From an uncultured Pseudomonadota bacterium (GTDB taxonomy: Bacteria > Myxococcota_A > UBA796 > UBA9615): a DNA stretch of 40,293 nt. Numbering within the stretch: position 1 is the first letter of the stretch; each line of letters opens with the position of its first letter. The stretch lies in contig CALAGR010000371.1 of NCBI GenBank assembly GCA_937891735.1, positions 1 to 40,293 on the forward strand. The letters run 5' to 3'. The notes under the pieces are model-generated. The model worked only from the letters and a program-made list of their open reading frames with translations. It was not told the DNA's origin and did no database searches. Below are positions 24,371 to 33,569 of this stretch, piece after piece. Position numbers and translations under genes: made by a program.

Positions 24371-25861
24371 GTGTTCCCCAGTGAGACCATCGAGGCGCTC
24401 CGCGAGTGGGAGGAGCGCTTCCCCGTGCACACCTGGTTCCAGGGCGATGCGCCGGCCTGGCCCCTCGTGCGCATCATGCTCGGCTTCCGGATGCTCGCCG
24501 CGAGCCGGCCCGAGTCGGCCTCCGCAGCTCGGGCCGTGCCCAAGGTCCGGGCCCTGGAGGCCATGGAGATCGCTCGGTCTGCGCGCGCCATCAGCCGGGA
24601 CCCGGGGAAGGAGCTGCTCCGCCTCCCGCGGGCCGATCTCCTCTTCCTGAGTCGCCCCGCAAACCGGGACCGGGTCGGCGCCGCGTTTCACGACCGCCTC
24701 TTCGACCCCCTGGCCGAGGCGCTGGAGGCGCGGGGACGCAGCTCCGTCCAGCTCGAATACCACGGGCAGGGCACCCCCTACCGCCTGCCGCGACGGCGGC
24801 CGTCTCGGCTGATCCGCCCCGCGGTGGCGTTCGCCCAGGCCCGCGCCGTCCTCGCCCAGCGGCTGCGTCCCCGGACCCCAGAGCTGCCGGGCTGGGACCA
24901 GCTGGTCGCGGATCTGCGTCATCGCTGTCCCAAGGCCGAGCCTCCGTCGGTCGCCCGCATCGCCTTGCGGCTCAGGGCCACCCACGAGATCGCGCGGATG
25001 TTGGGGTGCGCCATCGACCGCGTGCAGCCTCGGGCCGTGCTCTGCGTGTCCTGGTACAGCGACGTGGCGATGGCCCTGTGCCTGGCTGCGTCCCGGCGGG
25101 GCATCCCTTCGGTGGACCTGCAGCACGGGGTGACCGCCCAGAACCCGGCGTACGAGGGCTGGAGTCGGTTCCCGACGGGTGGCTACGCGACCGTTCCGGA
25201 CCGCTTCTGGTGTTGGCGGGCCTCCGACGCGCAGCCGGTGCAGGCTTGGGGACCCGACGCTGAGGCCCACCATCGCGCGTTCGTGGGCGGCCACCCCTGG
25301 GTCGCGTTCTGGAGCACCGACCGACCCGAGACCGCGCCGCTCCTGGATCGGGTCCGCGCGCTGCGAGGGCACGGCCTGACGGTGCTGGTGTCGCTGGCGT
25401 GGAGCTCGGGGCTCTCGGACCAGCTCAAGCAGGTGCTCCTCGCGGCGCCCCCCGACCAGACCTTCTGGGTTCGGCTGCATCCGCTCATGGATCGGGAGCG
25501 CGAGGAGATTCGGACCTGGTGCCGGGATCACCTGGGAGATCGCGCCCTCGTGGACGCTCCCACGGACCTGCCGCTGCCCCTGCTGCTGCGGGAGGCGGAC
25601 GTGCACCTGACCCACAACTCCACGGTGATCCAGGAGGCCGCGGCCTGCGGTGTGCCGTCCGTGACGATCGACCCGCGGTCGATCCAGACCTACGCCCCCG
25701 AGATCGCCTCGGGCTGGGCGGTGCACGAGCCCGATCCGTCCGCCGTTCCCGGGGCGCTGCGTCTCCAGGCGAGTCGTGCGGATGACCTCCCCGCGGGGTC
25801 GGCCTATCCTCCGGCATCCCGCCTGGACGAGGCGCTGGACTCCCTCTTCGCTCCCACCTGA
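24371..25861 (+). CDS. Glycosyltransferase-like protein of the nonulosonate glycan operon
   Basis: A 496-residue soluble protein from GTG 24371, with GGGAGG 6-11 bases upstream. The C-terminal half reads like a GT-B or capsule-polysaccharide-type transferase: VLCVSWYSDVAMALCLAASR, VDLQHGVTAQNPAYEGWSRF (the DLQHG segment is typical), WVRLHPLMDRE, then THNSTVIQEAAACGVPSVTI, which corresponds to the nucleotide-sugar-binding E-x-x-x-x-G-x-P segment. The N-terminal 200 residues match nothing I recognise. As first gene of the operon it may transfer the CMP-activated sugar to a surface acceptor; this is inference. Confidence 0.7.
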   Translation: MFPSETIEALREWEERFPVHTWFQGDAPAWPLVRIMLGFRMLAASRPESASAARAVPKVRALEAMEIARSARAISRDPGKELLRLPRADLLFLSRPANRDRVGAAFHDRLFDPLAEALEARGRSSVQLEYHGQGTPYRLPRRRPSRLIRPAVAFAQARAVLAQRLRPRTPELPGWDQLVADLRHRCPKAEPPSVARIALRLRATHEIARMLGCAIDRVQPRAVLCVSWYSDVAMALCLAASRRGIPSVDLQHGVTAQNPAYEGWSRFPTGGYATVPDRFWCWRASDAQPVQAWGPDAEAHHRAFVGGHPWVAFWSTDRPETAPLLDRVRALRGHGLTVLVSLAWSSGLSDQLKQVLLAAPPDQTFWVRLHPLMDREREEIRTWCRDHLGDRALVDAPTDLPLPLLLREADVHLTHNSTVIQEAAACGVPSVTIDPRSIQTYAPEIASGWAVHEPDPSAVPGALRLQASRADDLPAGSAYPPASRLDEALDSLFAPT

Positions 25862-25871
25862 TCGAGGTCCC

Positions 25872-27014
25872 GTGCCCCGCTATTGCGCTCGCTGCATCCT
25901 CCCCGACTCCCGCCCGGGCGTGAAGCTCGATCCCGACGGGGTCTGCGGCGGCTGCCGCAACGCAGAGGTGAAGAGACACATCGACTGGGTCGCCCGCCGC
26001 GCCGCGTTCGACCACGTGGTGGAGCGCACCAAGGCCCGGAACGCCCGGTACGACTGCGTGATCCCCGTCAGCGGGGGCAAGGACAGCTTCTGGCAGGTGA
26101 TCACGTGCCTGGAGGCGGGCCTGCGACCCCTGTGCGCGACCTACGTCTACCCGGGTCGTACGGCCCTGGGGGAAGCCAACCTGCGGGCGCTGATCGACGT
26201 CGGCGTCGATCACATCGAGCTTCGCCCCAACCCCCGGGTCGAGCGCCACTTCATCCGGCGGGCGTTCCTGGAGCGCGGCATCAGCGGGTTGGTGTCGCAC
26301 ATGGCCATCTACACCTGGCCGATCCGGGTCGCGGTGGATCAGGGGATCCCGCTGGTGGTCTACGGCGAGAACTCCGCCTTCGAGTACGGCAGCGAGGACG
26401 AGAGCCTGACCGGCGTGCGGGTCGACTCGCGCTGGCTGCGCAGCTTCGGCGTGACCGACGGGACCACCGCGGGCGACTGGGTCGACGACCAGATGAGCGC
26501 CGGGGACCTCGCCTCCTTCTACGGACCCTCCGAGCAGGAGCTCGAGGACTCGGACACCTCGGTCATCTTCCTGGGCTGGCACACGCCTTGGGACCCGCTC
26601 AACTCGAAGCGGATCGCCGAGGAGCACGGCTTCTCGGCCCGGAAGGAGGGCGCCCGCGTCGGCCACTACGACTTCGTGAACATCGACGACGACATGCTCG
26701 GCGTGCACCACCACGCGAAGTGGCACAAGTTCGGCATCACCCGGAGCTGGGACACGCTGTCGATGGAGATCCGGGCCGGTCGCATGACCCGGGATCAGGC
26801 CATCGAGCAGCTGCGGGTCAGCGGGGACGAGACCCCCTGGGACGACATCGCGGTCTTCTGCGACTACGTCGGCATCAGCCTGGCCGAGTACCACGCCACC
26901 CTGGAGCGCTTCCGCAACCGCGACGTGTGGACGCGACGAGACGGGCGCTGGGTGATCGACGGGTTCCTGGTCCCCGACTTCGAGTTCCCGGCCGACGCGC
27001 CGGTCGCGCGTTGA
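25872..27014 (+). CDS. N-acetyl sugar amidotransferase (PseA/WbpG-like PP-loop enzyme)
   Basis: A 380-residue ATP pyrophosphatase-type amidotransferase. The start is GTG 25872 with CGAGG upstream; the protein begins MPRYCARCILPD, the family hallmark. Cys5, Cys8, Cys25 and Cys28 form a likely zinc site. The PP-loop SGGKDS is at residues 67-72. Relatives PseA, WbpG and LegG-type enzymes install an acetamidino or amidine nitrogen on bacillosamine- or nonulosonate-type sugars, using ammonia from a HisH-like partner. No HisH/HisF-like glutaminase genes are next to it, so nitrogen must come from elsewhere. The stop overlaps the following TTG start. Confidence 0.87.
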   Translation: MPRYCARCILPDSRPGVKLDPDGVCGGCRNAEVKRHIDWVARRAAFDHVVERTKARNARYDCVIPVSGGKDSFWQVITCLEAGLRPLCATYVYPGRTALGEANLRALIDVGVDHIELRPNPRVERHFIRRAFLERGISGLVSHMAIYTWPIRVAVDQGIPLVVYGENSAFEYGSEDESLTGVRVDSRWLRSFGVTDGTTAGDWVDDQMSAGDLASFYGPSEQELEDSDTSVIFLGWHTPWDPLNSKRIAEEHGFSARKEGARVGHYDFVNIDDDMLGVHHHAKWHKFGITRSWDTLSMEIRAGRMTRDQAIEQLRVSGDETPWDDIAVFCDYVGISLAEYHATLERFRNRDVWTRRDGRWVIDGFLVPDFEFPADAPVAR

Positions 27015-27925
27015 CCGGGGAGGGGACCCGAGCGGGGCTCGCCCTCGGCACCGCGCAGCTGGGCCTGGCGTACGGGGTAGCGAACCGCACGGGGGCCCCC
27101 GACGGGGCGGAGGCGGAGCGGATCCTGCGGCTCGCCGTGGAGCGCGGCGTCCGGTGGCTCGACACGGCCCCCGGGTACGGAGACGCCGAGGCCCGGATCG
27201 GAGCCCTGCTTCCTCCCGGGACGCGGCCCGACGACCTGCGGATCTGCAGCAAGCTGCCCGCGCTGCCTCCGGGGCTGGAGTCGCGGGCCCTGCGCCAGCA
27301 CATCACCGAGGCGCTGGACGGATCCCGGCGACGGCTGCGGACCGAGCGGCTGCACGCGTGGCTCCTGCACGGTCCGGACGACCTCGACCGGTACGGCCGC
27401 GTCCTGCTCGATGCGCTGCAGGAGCATCGGGACGCGGGGCGGGTCGGGCGGATCGGGGTGTCTGTCTACGGTCCCGCCGGGGCGGCCGCGCTGCTGGAGG
27501 TCCCGGAGCTGCAGGCCGTGCAGCTGCCCTACAACCTGCTGGACCGGCGCTGCGCGGAGGGTGGACTCATGAGCCGCCTGGCTGCGGGTGGGGTGCTGCG
27601 GTTCGCCCGCAGCGCGTTGCTCCAGGGTCTGCTGGTGCTCGATCCCGCGAGCCGCTCCCCCACGGACCCCGCCACGGACTGGCTCCTCCGGGTTCGGGCG
27701 CTGCTGACCCGCCATGGGCTTGATCCTGTGGCCGGAGCCGTCGCTTTCGCGGCGATGAGCGGCGCGGACTTCGTGGTCCTGGGCGCCGAGCGAGCGGACC
27801 AGCTCTCCGGGGCGCTCGACGCCTTGCACACGCCGCTGCCGTCCGCGTTCCTGGCCGAGGTCACCGCCGGGCTCGCGGATCCGCCCCTCGATGTGATCGA
27901 TCCGCGTCGCTGGGAGGCCGCGTGA
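27011..27925 (+). CDS. Aldo/keto reductase
   Basis: A 304-residue NAD(P)H-dependent oxidoreductase. The start is probably the TTG at 27011, overlapping the upstream stop as TTGA, which gives LALGTAQLGLAYGVAN at the usual position. The catalytic tetrad is complete: Asp51 and Tyr56 (DTAPGYGDAE), Lys81 (ICSKLPAL) and His120 (LLHGP). Such reductases recur in nonulosonate and amino-sugar gene clusters, where they may reduce a keto-sugar or supply a modified side chain. The next gene begins with GTG inside its stop codon. Confidence 0.87.
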   Translation: MTGEGTRAGLALGTAQLGLAYGVANRTGAPDGAEAERILRLAVERGVRWLDTAPGYGDAEARIGALLPPGTRPDDLRICSKLPALPPGLESRALRQHITEALDGSRRRLRTERLHAWLLHGPDDLDRYGRVLLDALQEHRDAGRVGRIGVSVYGPAGAAALLEVPELQAVQLPYNLLDRRCAEGGLMSRLAAGGVLRFARSALLQGLLVLDPASRSPTDPATDWLLRVRALLTRHGLDPVAGAVAFAAMSGADFVVLGAERADQLSGALDALHTPLPSAFLAEVTAGLADPPLDVIDPRRWEAA

Positions 27926-28758
27926 CCCCGCCGGCGGCGAGCGGCGCCTCCCCTCGGGTCGTGGTGGTGGTCCAGGCCCGGACGTCGAGCACCCGCCTGC
28001 CCGGCAAGGTGCTCATGCCCCTGGCGGGCGCTCCGTCCATCGTTCGCATGATGCAGCGCGTGCAGCGGGTGCAGCGCGCGGATCTCCGCCTCGTCGCGAC
28101 GTCCACCGATCCGAGCGACGACGCCCTCGCCGCGCTCTGCGCGGAGGCAGGCGTCCCTTGCGTGAGGGGCTCCCTGGACGACGTGCTCGGCCGCTTCGTG
28201 AGCGCGGTGCCGGACAGCGCCGAGGTGGTCGTGCGGCTCACGGGGGACTGCCCCCTGATCGATCCGGCGATCATCGACCACCACATCGAGCGCTTCGTCG
28301 CCGAGCAGCCCCTGGCCGGCTACGTGACCAACGCGGTGCGCCGCACCATGCCCGACGGCCTCGACGTCGAGGTCGTGCAGCCGGAGCTGCTGCGACGCGC
28401 GCACCGGGAGGCGACGGACCGCTTCGACCGCGAACACGTGTTGCCCTGGGTGCGTCGCCACGCCACCACCGCGCACATCGCCTGGGCCACGGACCTCTCC
28501 GCGATCCGCTGGACCCTGGACACGCCGCGGGACTACGAGGTCATCTCGGCGATCTACGACGCCCTGTACGCCGAGGACCCGGACTTCGACACCGCCGCGA
28601 TCCTCAGGCTGCTGGTCCGTCGTCCGGAGCTGCTCCTCATCGCCGGCCAGGACGCCCTCGATGCCGCGGATCGAACCTCGTGGATCCAGCGGATCGAACT
28701 CCACCTCCAGACCCCGCCGCCAGTCCCCCTGCAACCCCGAGTGCCCGAGCTCCCATGA
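27922..28758 (+). CDS. CMP-nonulosonate cytidylyltransferase-like protein (SpsF/PseF type)
   Basis: A 278-residue nucleotidyltransferase. The N-terminal motif QARTSSTRLPGKVL (18-31) is the CTP-binding signature of the SpsF/NeuA-like family, followed by VVRLTGDCPLIDP with the metal-binding Asp. It would activate the sugar acid as its CMP derivative, the last soluble step of the pathway (the PseF role). It is the only cytidylyltransferase in the window, which supports that role. The last 40 residues are a Pro-rich tail. GTG 27922 overlaps the upstream stop, and its own stop overlaps the next ATG. Confidence 0.83.
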   Translation: MTPPAASGASPRVVVVVQARTSSTRLPGKVLMPLAGAPSIVRMMQRVQRVQRADLRLVATSTDPSDDALAALCAEAGVPCVRGSLDDVLGRFVSAVPDSAEVVVRLTGDCPLIDPAIIDHHIERFVAEQPLAGYVTNAVRRTMPDGLDVEVVQPELLRRAHREATDRFDREHVLPWVRRHATTAHIAWATDLSAIRWTLDTPRDYEVISAIYDALYAEDPDFDTAAILRLLVRRPELLLIAGQDALDAADRTSWIQRIELHLQTPPPVPLQPRVPELP

Positions 28759-30068
28759 ACAAGACCGACTCCATGCACCAACGCGCCCTGGGGCTGATGC
28801 CCGGCGGCACCCAGCTCCTCAGCAAGCGGCCCCAGCTCTTCGCCCCCGGACGGTGGCCCGCGTGGTTCCGACGGGCCAAGGGGGTCGAGATCGAGGACCT
28901 GGACGGGCGGGTGTGGACCGACGTGAGCCTGCACGGGATCGGCGCGTTCCCCCTGGGCTACGCGGACCCGGACGTGGACGACGCGGTGATCGACGCCATC
29001 CGCTCCGGCGTGGCCTCCACCCTCAACTGCCCCGTGGACGTGGAGCTGGCCGAGCTCCTGTGCGAGCTGCATCCCTGGGCGGACCAGGTGAAGTTCTCCC
29101 GCACCGGCGGGGAGGCGCTGGCCGTCGCGGTGCGGATCGCGCGGGCCGCCACCGGCCGGGAGCGGGTCGCCGTGTGCGGCTATCACGGCTGGCACGACTG
29201 GTACATCGCGGCGAACCTGGGGGACCGCAACGCCCTGGACGGTCACCTGCTGCCCGAGATCGACCCGCTCGGGGTGCCCAGGTCGCTCGAAGGCACCACG
29301 CTGACGTTCCCCGGCGAGGACCCGGAAGCGCTGGAGGCGCTGATCGAGCAGAACCAGGGGCAGCTCGCCGCCATCGTCATGGAGCCTGCGCGCTACCGGA
29401 TGCCCCCCGCCGGGTTCCTCGAGCGGGTCCGCGAGCTGGCGGATCGGGCCGGCGCGGTCCTCGTGTTCGACGAGGTGACCGTCGGGTTCCGCATGCACCC
29501 GGGAGGCCTGCACCGCCGCGTCGGCGTCGATCCGGATCTCGCCACGTTCGCCAAGGGCATGTCCAACGGCTACGCGATGTCCGCCGTCATCGGGCGTCGG
29601 GAGGTGATGAAGGCCGCGGCCGGCAGCTTCATCAGCAGCACGTCGTGGACCGAGCGGGTGGGTCCCACCGCCGCGCTGGCGACCATCCAGAAGCTGCGCC
29701 GCCTCACCGCCCACGAGCGCCTGGCCGAGGCCGGGGAGCGCATGCGCGCCGGCTGGCTGGCGGCCGCCGAGCGGCACGGCTTGAAGATGAGCAGCAAGGG
29801 CCTGTCCCCGCTGCCGTCCTTCGCGTTCGACCACGGCGAGCACAACAAGGCGCTGCACACCCTGTATACCCACCGCATGCTGGACCGGGGCTACCTCGCC
29901 TCGTCGGCCTTCTACGCGTCCCTCGCCCACAGCGACGCGGTGATCGACGCCGCCCTGGAGGCGACGGACGCAGCGTTCGAGTCCCTGGCGCAAACCCTCG
30001 CGGCGGGCCGACTCCAGGCGGAGCTCCCCGACGGGGTCGCCTGGGCCGGCCTTCGGAAGCAGACATGA
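28755..30068 (+). CDS. Class III (glutamate-1-semialdehyde-like) aminotransferase
   Basis: A 437-residue PLP enzyme. The Schiff-base lysine is Lys267 (TFAKGMSNGYA), and Asp239 in VLVFDEVTVGFR contacts the pyridine nitrogen. CGYHGWHDWYIA is typical of glutamate-1-semialdehyde-aminomutase relatives used in sugar and antibiotic clusters. A housekeeping HemL role is unlikely given the operon. It may transfer an amino group to a keto or aldehyde side chain, perhaps the product of an adjoining oxidoreductase. ATG 28755 overlaps the cytidylyltransferase stop. Confidence 0.87.
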   Translation: MNKTDSMHQRALGLMPGGTQLLSKRPQLFAPGRWPAWFRRAKGVEIEDLDGRVWTDVSLHGIGAFPLGYADPDVDDAVIDAIRSGVASTLNCPVDVELAELLCELHPWADQVKFSRTGGEALAVAVRIARAATGRERVAVCGYHGWHDWYIAANLGDRNALDGHLLPEIDPLGVPRSLEGTTLTFPGEDPEALEALIEQNQGQLAAIVMEPARYRMPPAGFLERVRELADRAGAVLVFDEVTVGFRMHPGGLHRRVGVDPDLATFAKGMSNGYAMSAVIGRREVMKAAAGSFISSTSWTERVGPTAALATIQKLRRLTAHERLAEAGERMRAGWLAAAERHGLKMSSKGLSPLPSFAFDHGEHNKALHTLYTHRMLDRGYLASSAFYASLAHSDAVIDAALEATDAAFESLAQTLAAGRLQAELPDGVAWAGLRKQT

Positions 30069-31393
30069 CCATCGAGCACCTCGACGCCCTCATCATCGGC
30101 GGCAACATGCGCGGGCTCCTCACCGCGTCGTTGCTGAGCCACCTCGGGTATCGCGCGGCCCTGGTGGAGCTCGCGCCGTTCCTGGGGGGCGCGGACTCGT
30201 CGTTCGACACGGCCTTCGGAGACCGCTTCGAGTTCGGCATGCACGTGCTGGACAAGGAGCGATCCCCCGTGGCGACCCGTCTGTTGACCCGCGCGGTCGG
30301 GGGCGCGGTGCACACGATCCGCCTGCGTCGCGGCATGGTCCTGCGCGGCCACCTCGTGCCCTACGCGCCGGAGCGCGATCAGCTGCCGCCCGAGCTGCGC
30401 GACATGCTGCCCCCGGGCGACATCGTCGACGACCTCAGGGGCGGTCCTCCGACCCGCGCGCGTCTGGGAGCCATCTACGGGGATGCGTTCGCAGACCTGA
30501 TCTTCGACGAGGTGCTGCCGTCCTACCCCACCGAGGCGCGGCACCTCGCGTTCGGCGTGCCCGAGCACCAGCTGCTCGCCAACATCTACCCCTGGTTCTT
30601 CCCCAGGGCGCGGCGCGAGACCCCGGAGGGCGACGAGTCCCGGAGCTTCCACGACCGGCTCCGGGCGGGCGTCCCCCAGGACATCCTGTACCCGCGGGAG
30701 GGTGGCTTCGGGGGCTTCGCCCAGGGCCTGATCGACGGCATCGACCCCGCGTCCGTGGAGCTGATCAGCGGCGCCCGGGACCTCGAGGTGGTGGTGACCC
30801 CTGGGACCCACGACATCGAGGAGGTGCGCACCGGTGGGCGACGGCTGCGGGCGGACCAGGTGTTCTGGGCGGGGAGCTGGCCAGCCTTGTGTGGCCTGCT
30901 GGAGGTGCCCTGCCAGGATCCGAAGACGGACCGCGTGGTGATCGGCAGCTTCCGCCTCGATCGCCCGGCCACCTGCGACTACCACGAGGTCCTGGTGGGG
31001 GACCCGTCGCTCCAGCTCAACCGGGTGTACTTCCCGGCGCGCTTCCGGGAGTCGTCCGATCCGCTCATGCAGGTGGAGTTCTCGTTCCCCGAAGCCGATC
31101 CGAGGCCCCGCGACGCCGCCTGGTGGCGGGCCCGCTGGGAGGACGACCTCCGTCGGCTCGGGGTGCTCGACGGCGGGCACAGGGTCGAGCAGTTCGACTT
31201 CAAGTCGGTGCAGATGCACTTCAACGGGTTCGGCATGGAGGGTGAGGCGCTGATCGACGCGGATCCCAGCCTCATCCGTGCCGACAGCAACGTGCACGCG
31301 GTGGTGCCGTCGATGGCGAACCTCAACCTCAACGCCTACCTGCCGCGCACGGTGCGCGATGTCGTCGCCGCCCTGGCCGGTGACCGGGACTGA
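30065..31393 (+). CDS. FAD/NAD(P)-binding amine-oxidase-like protein
   Basis: A 442-residue protein with an N-terminal dinucleotide-binding fold: LDALIIGGNMRGLLTASLLS has G-x-x-x-R-G spacing that departs from the usual GxGxxG. It is followed by LVELAPFLGGADSSFDTAFG, reminiscent of UDP-galactopyranose mutase and protoporphyrinogen-oxidase-like proteins. The C-terminus (VVPSMANLNLNAYLPRTVRD) is the usual FAD-contacting end of that fold. ATG 30065 overlaps the aminotransferase stop. Its role is uncertain; oxidation or isomerisation of the sugar intermediate is a guess from context. Confidence 0.7.
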   Translation: MTIEHLDALIIGGNMRGLLTASLLSHLGYRAALVELAPFLGGADSSFDTAFGDRFEFGMHVLDKERSPVATRLLTRAVGGAVHTIRLRRGMVLRGHLVPYAPERDQLPPELRDMLPPGDIVDDLRGGPPTRARLGAIYGDAFADLIFDEVLPSYPTEARHLAFGVPEHQLLANIYPWFFPRARRETPEGDESRSFHDRLRAGVPQDILYPREGGFGGFAQGLIDGIDPASVELISGARDLEVVVTPGTHDIEEVRTGGRRLRADQVFWAGSWPALCGLLEVPCQDPKTDRVVIGSFRLDRPATCDYHEVLVGDPSLQLNRVYFPARFRESSDPLMQVEFSFPEADPRPRDAAWWRARWEDDLRRLGVLDGGHRVEQFDFKSVQMHFNGFGMEGEALIDADPSLIRADSNVHAVVPSMANLNLNAYLPRTVRDVVAALAGDRD

Positions 31394-31407
31394 GGCGGGA
31401 GAGCTCG

Positions 31408-32583
31408 ATGGATCAACCGTTCCTGCCCTACGGGCGACAGAACATCGACGAGGACGACATCGCCGCCGTGGTCGAGGTCCTCCGCGGCGACTGGATGACC
31501 ACGGGGCCAGCGGTCGCGCGGTTCGAGGCGGAGCTGGCGGACCGGCTCGACGTGCCCCAGGCGGTGGCGGTCAGCAACGGCACGGCGGCGCTGCACGCGG
31601 CCTGCGCGGCGATCGGGCTGGGTCCGGGGGACGAGGTCATCGTTCCGGCCATCACCTTCCTGGCGACGGCGAGCTGCGCGCTGCTGGTGGGCGCAGACCC
31701 GGTGTTCGCCGACGTGGATCCCGACACCGGGCTGATCCTGCCGAGCGAGGTCGAGCGGCTGATGGGCCCGCGCACCAGAGCCGTGCTGCCGGTGCACATG
31801 GGGGGAGCCGTCGCGGACCTGGCGGCCATTCGCGCCATCACGGGGCCGGCGGTCAAGATCATCGAGGACGCAGCCCATGCGTTGGGTGCCGTCGCTCCTG
31901 ACGGCCCCGTCGGGAGCTGCCGGACCGCGGACCTGGCGACCTTCTCGTTCCACCCGGTCAAGCACATCGCGATGGGCGAAGGGGGCGCGGTGACCACGCG
32001 CGACCCGGAGCTGGCCGCGAGCCTGCGGCGGTTCCGCAACCACGGTATGGAGCGGGATCCGGAGCGGCTGGAGCATCCCTCGCCGGGGCCCTGGTGGTAC
32101 GAGCAGCAGGAGCTTGGGCACAACCTGCGGATCACGGACATGCAGTGCGCCCTGGGCAGCTCCCAGCTTCGCCGACTCGACGGGTTCCTCGCCCGCCGCC
32201 GGAGCCTCGCCAGCAGGTACCACGCCCTCCTGGCCGAGGTCGGCGGGGTCGAGCCGGTCACGCCCCTCTTGGACCTGGACTCCAGCGCCTGGCACCTCTT
32301 CCAGGTGCTGTTGGACGTCCCGGGCCGCGGGATCGATCGGGCGGCGCTCGTCGCGGCGCTCCGCGAGCGCGGGATCGGCACGCAGGTGCACTACATCCCG
32401 CTGCCGATGCAGCCCCTCCACCGGCGGAGAGGCGCTGATCCAGCGGACGTGCCCGGCGCGATGGCGTTCTATGAGCGCACCCTTACCCTGCCGCTCTTCC
32501 CAGGCATGCAGGACACGGACGTGGACCGGGTCGTCCAGGCGCTCGCCGATGCACTGCCGGGGACGACGAGGAGTCGAAGATGA
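31408..32583 (+). CDS. pseC: UDP-4-amino-sugar aminotransferase PseC (DegT/DnrJ/EryC1)
   Basis: A 391-residue PLP aminotransferase. The lysine that carries PLP is Lys185 in SFHPVKHIAMGEGGAV, the PseC-type active-site segment. SNGTAALHAA (56-65) and IIEDAAHALG (151-160) bind the cofactor. The N-terminus, PFLPYGRQNIDEDDIAAVVE, is typical of PseC. It converts UDP-2-acetamido-2,6-dideoxy-arabino-hexos-4-ulose, the PseB product, to the 4-amino sugar. GGGAG lies before the ATG. It starts 14 bases after the previous stop and overlaps pseB by four. Confidence 0.92.
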   Translation: MDQPFLPYGRQNIDEDDIAAVVEVLRGDWMTTGPAVARFEAELADRLDVPQAVAVSNGTAALHAACAAIGLGPGDEVIVPAITFLATASCALLVGADPVFADVDPDTGLILPSEVERLMGPRTRAVLPVHMGGAVADLAAIRAITGPAVKIIEDAAHALGAVAPDGPVGSCRTADLATFSFHPVKHIAMGEGGAVTTRDPELAASLRRFRNHGMERDPERLEHPSPGPWWYEQQELGHNLRITDMQCALGSSQLRRLDGFLARRRSLASRYHALLAEVGGVEPVTPLLDLDSSAWHLFQVLLDVPGRGIDRAALVAALRERGIGTQVHYIPLPMQPLHRRRGADPADVPGAMAFYERTLTLPLFPGMQDTDVDRVVQALADALPGTTRSRR

Positions 32584-33569
32584 CGGTGATGGATGGCAAG
32601 TCGGTGCTGATCACGGGAGGCACCGGCTCCTTCGGCAAGGCGTTCGTCGCGCACGTGCTTCGCAACACCCGGGCGCGGCGCGTGATCGTGTTCAGCCGGG
32701 ACGAGCTCAAGCAGTCGGAGATGGCGCGGTGCTACCCCGGCGAGGAGCGGATCCGCTTCTTCATCGGTAACGTGCGGGACGCTGATCGGCTCCGCCGCGC
32801 GTTCGTGGACGTGGACATCGTCATCCACGCCGCCGCCCTGAAGCAGATCCCCATCGCCGAGTACAACCCCCTGGAGGCGGTGCGGACCAACATCCACGGG
32901 GCCGAGAACATCATCGACGCGGCGGTGGAGCGCGGGGTGGAGCGGGTCATCGCGCTCAGCACCGACAAGGCGAGCAGCCCCGCGAACCTGTACGGCGCGA
33001 CCAAGCTCGTGTCGGACAAGCTGTTCGTCGCTGGCAACGCCTACGTCGGCGCGGGCCGGACGAGGATGTCCGTGATCCGGTACGGCAACGTGCTGGGCAG
33101 CCGCGGCAGCGTGGTCCCCTTCTTCCAGCAGCTGGCCAGGGAGGGGGCGACCAGGGTGCCGATCACCGATCTCGCCATGACCCGCTTCTGGATCAGCCTG
33201 GGGAAGGGACTCCAGTTCGTGTGCGACAACCTCGAGCGCATGCACGGCGGCGAGATCTTCGTGCCGAAGCTGCCGAGCATGAAGATCGTCGACGTGGCCC
33301 GGGCCCTGGTGCCGAACGCCGAGATCGAGGTGACCGGCATCCGCCCCGGCGAGAAGCTGCACGAAGAGATGATCAGCGACACAGCGGCCCGGCACACCCT
33401 GGACATGGGGGACCACTACGTCATCCAGCCGGAGATGGAGTGGTGGAAGGGGCCGCCGCTTCAAGGGGGGAAGACCCTGCCCGAGGGGTTCTCCTACCGG
33501 AGCGACATCAACGAGTCCTGGCTCTCCGTCGATGGGCTGCGGGACCTCGTGGGTAGCCCGCTTTCGTGA
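32580..33569 (+). CDS. pseB: UDP-N-acetylglucosamine 4,6-dehydratase (inverting) PseB
   Basis: A 329-residue extended SDR enzyme. The NAD(P)-binding loop is TGGTGSFGK (12-20). The catalytic elements are Asp129-Lys130 (LSTDKA) and Tyr138/Lys142 (YGATK). AALKQIPIAEYNPLEAVRTN and the C-terminal IRPGEKLHEEMIS are typical of PseB/FlaA1. It catalyses the first pathway step, UDP-GlcNAc dehydration with C5 inversion. It overlaps pseC by four bases at its start and pseG by four at its end. The gene order pseC-pseB is the reverse of the more common arrangement. Confidence 0.95.
   Translation: MTVMDGKSVLITGGTGSFGKAFVAHVLRNTRARRVIVFSRDELKQSEMARCYPGEERIRFFIGNVRDADRLRRAFVDVDIVIHAAALKQIPIAEYNPLEAVRTNIHGAENIIDAAVERGVERVIALSTDKASSPANLYGATKLVSDKLFVAGNAYVGAGRTRMSVIRYGNVLGSRGSVVPFFQQLAREGATRVPITDLAMTRFWISLGKGLQFVCDNLERMHGGEIFVPKLPSMKIVDVARALVPNAEIEVTGIRPGEKLHEEMISDTAARHTLDMGDHYVIQPEMEWWKGPPLQGGKTLPEGFSYRSDINESWLSVDGLRDLVGSPLS

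Noticed and set aside
28755-30068. Housekeeping hemL (glutamate-1-semialdehyde aminomutase)
   Set aside because: The fold matches, but the gene is embedded by 4-base overlaps in a sugar operon, so a sugar-modifying aminotransferase is more likely.
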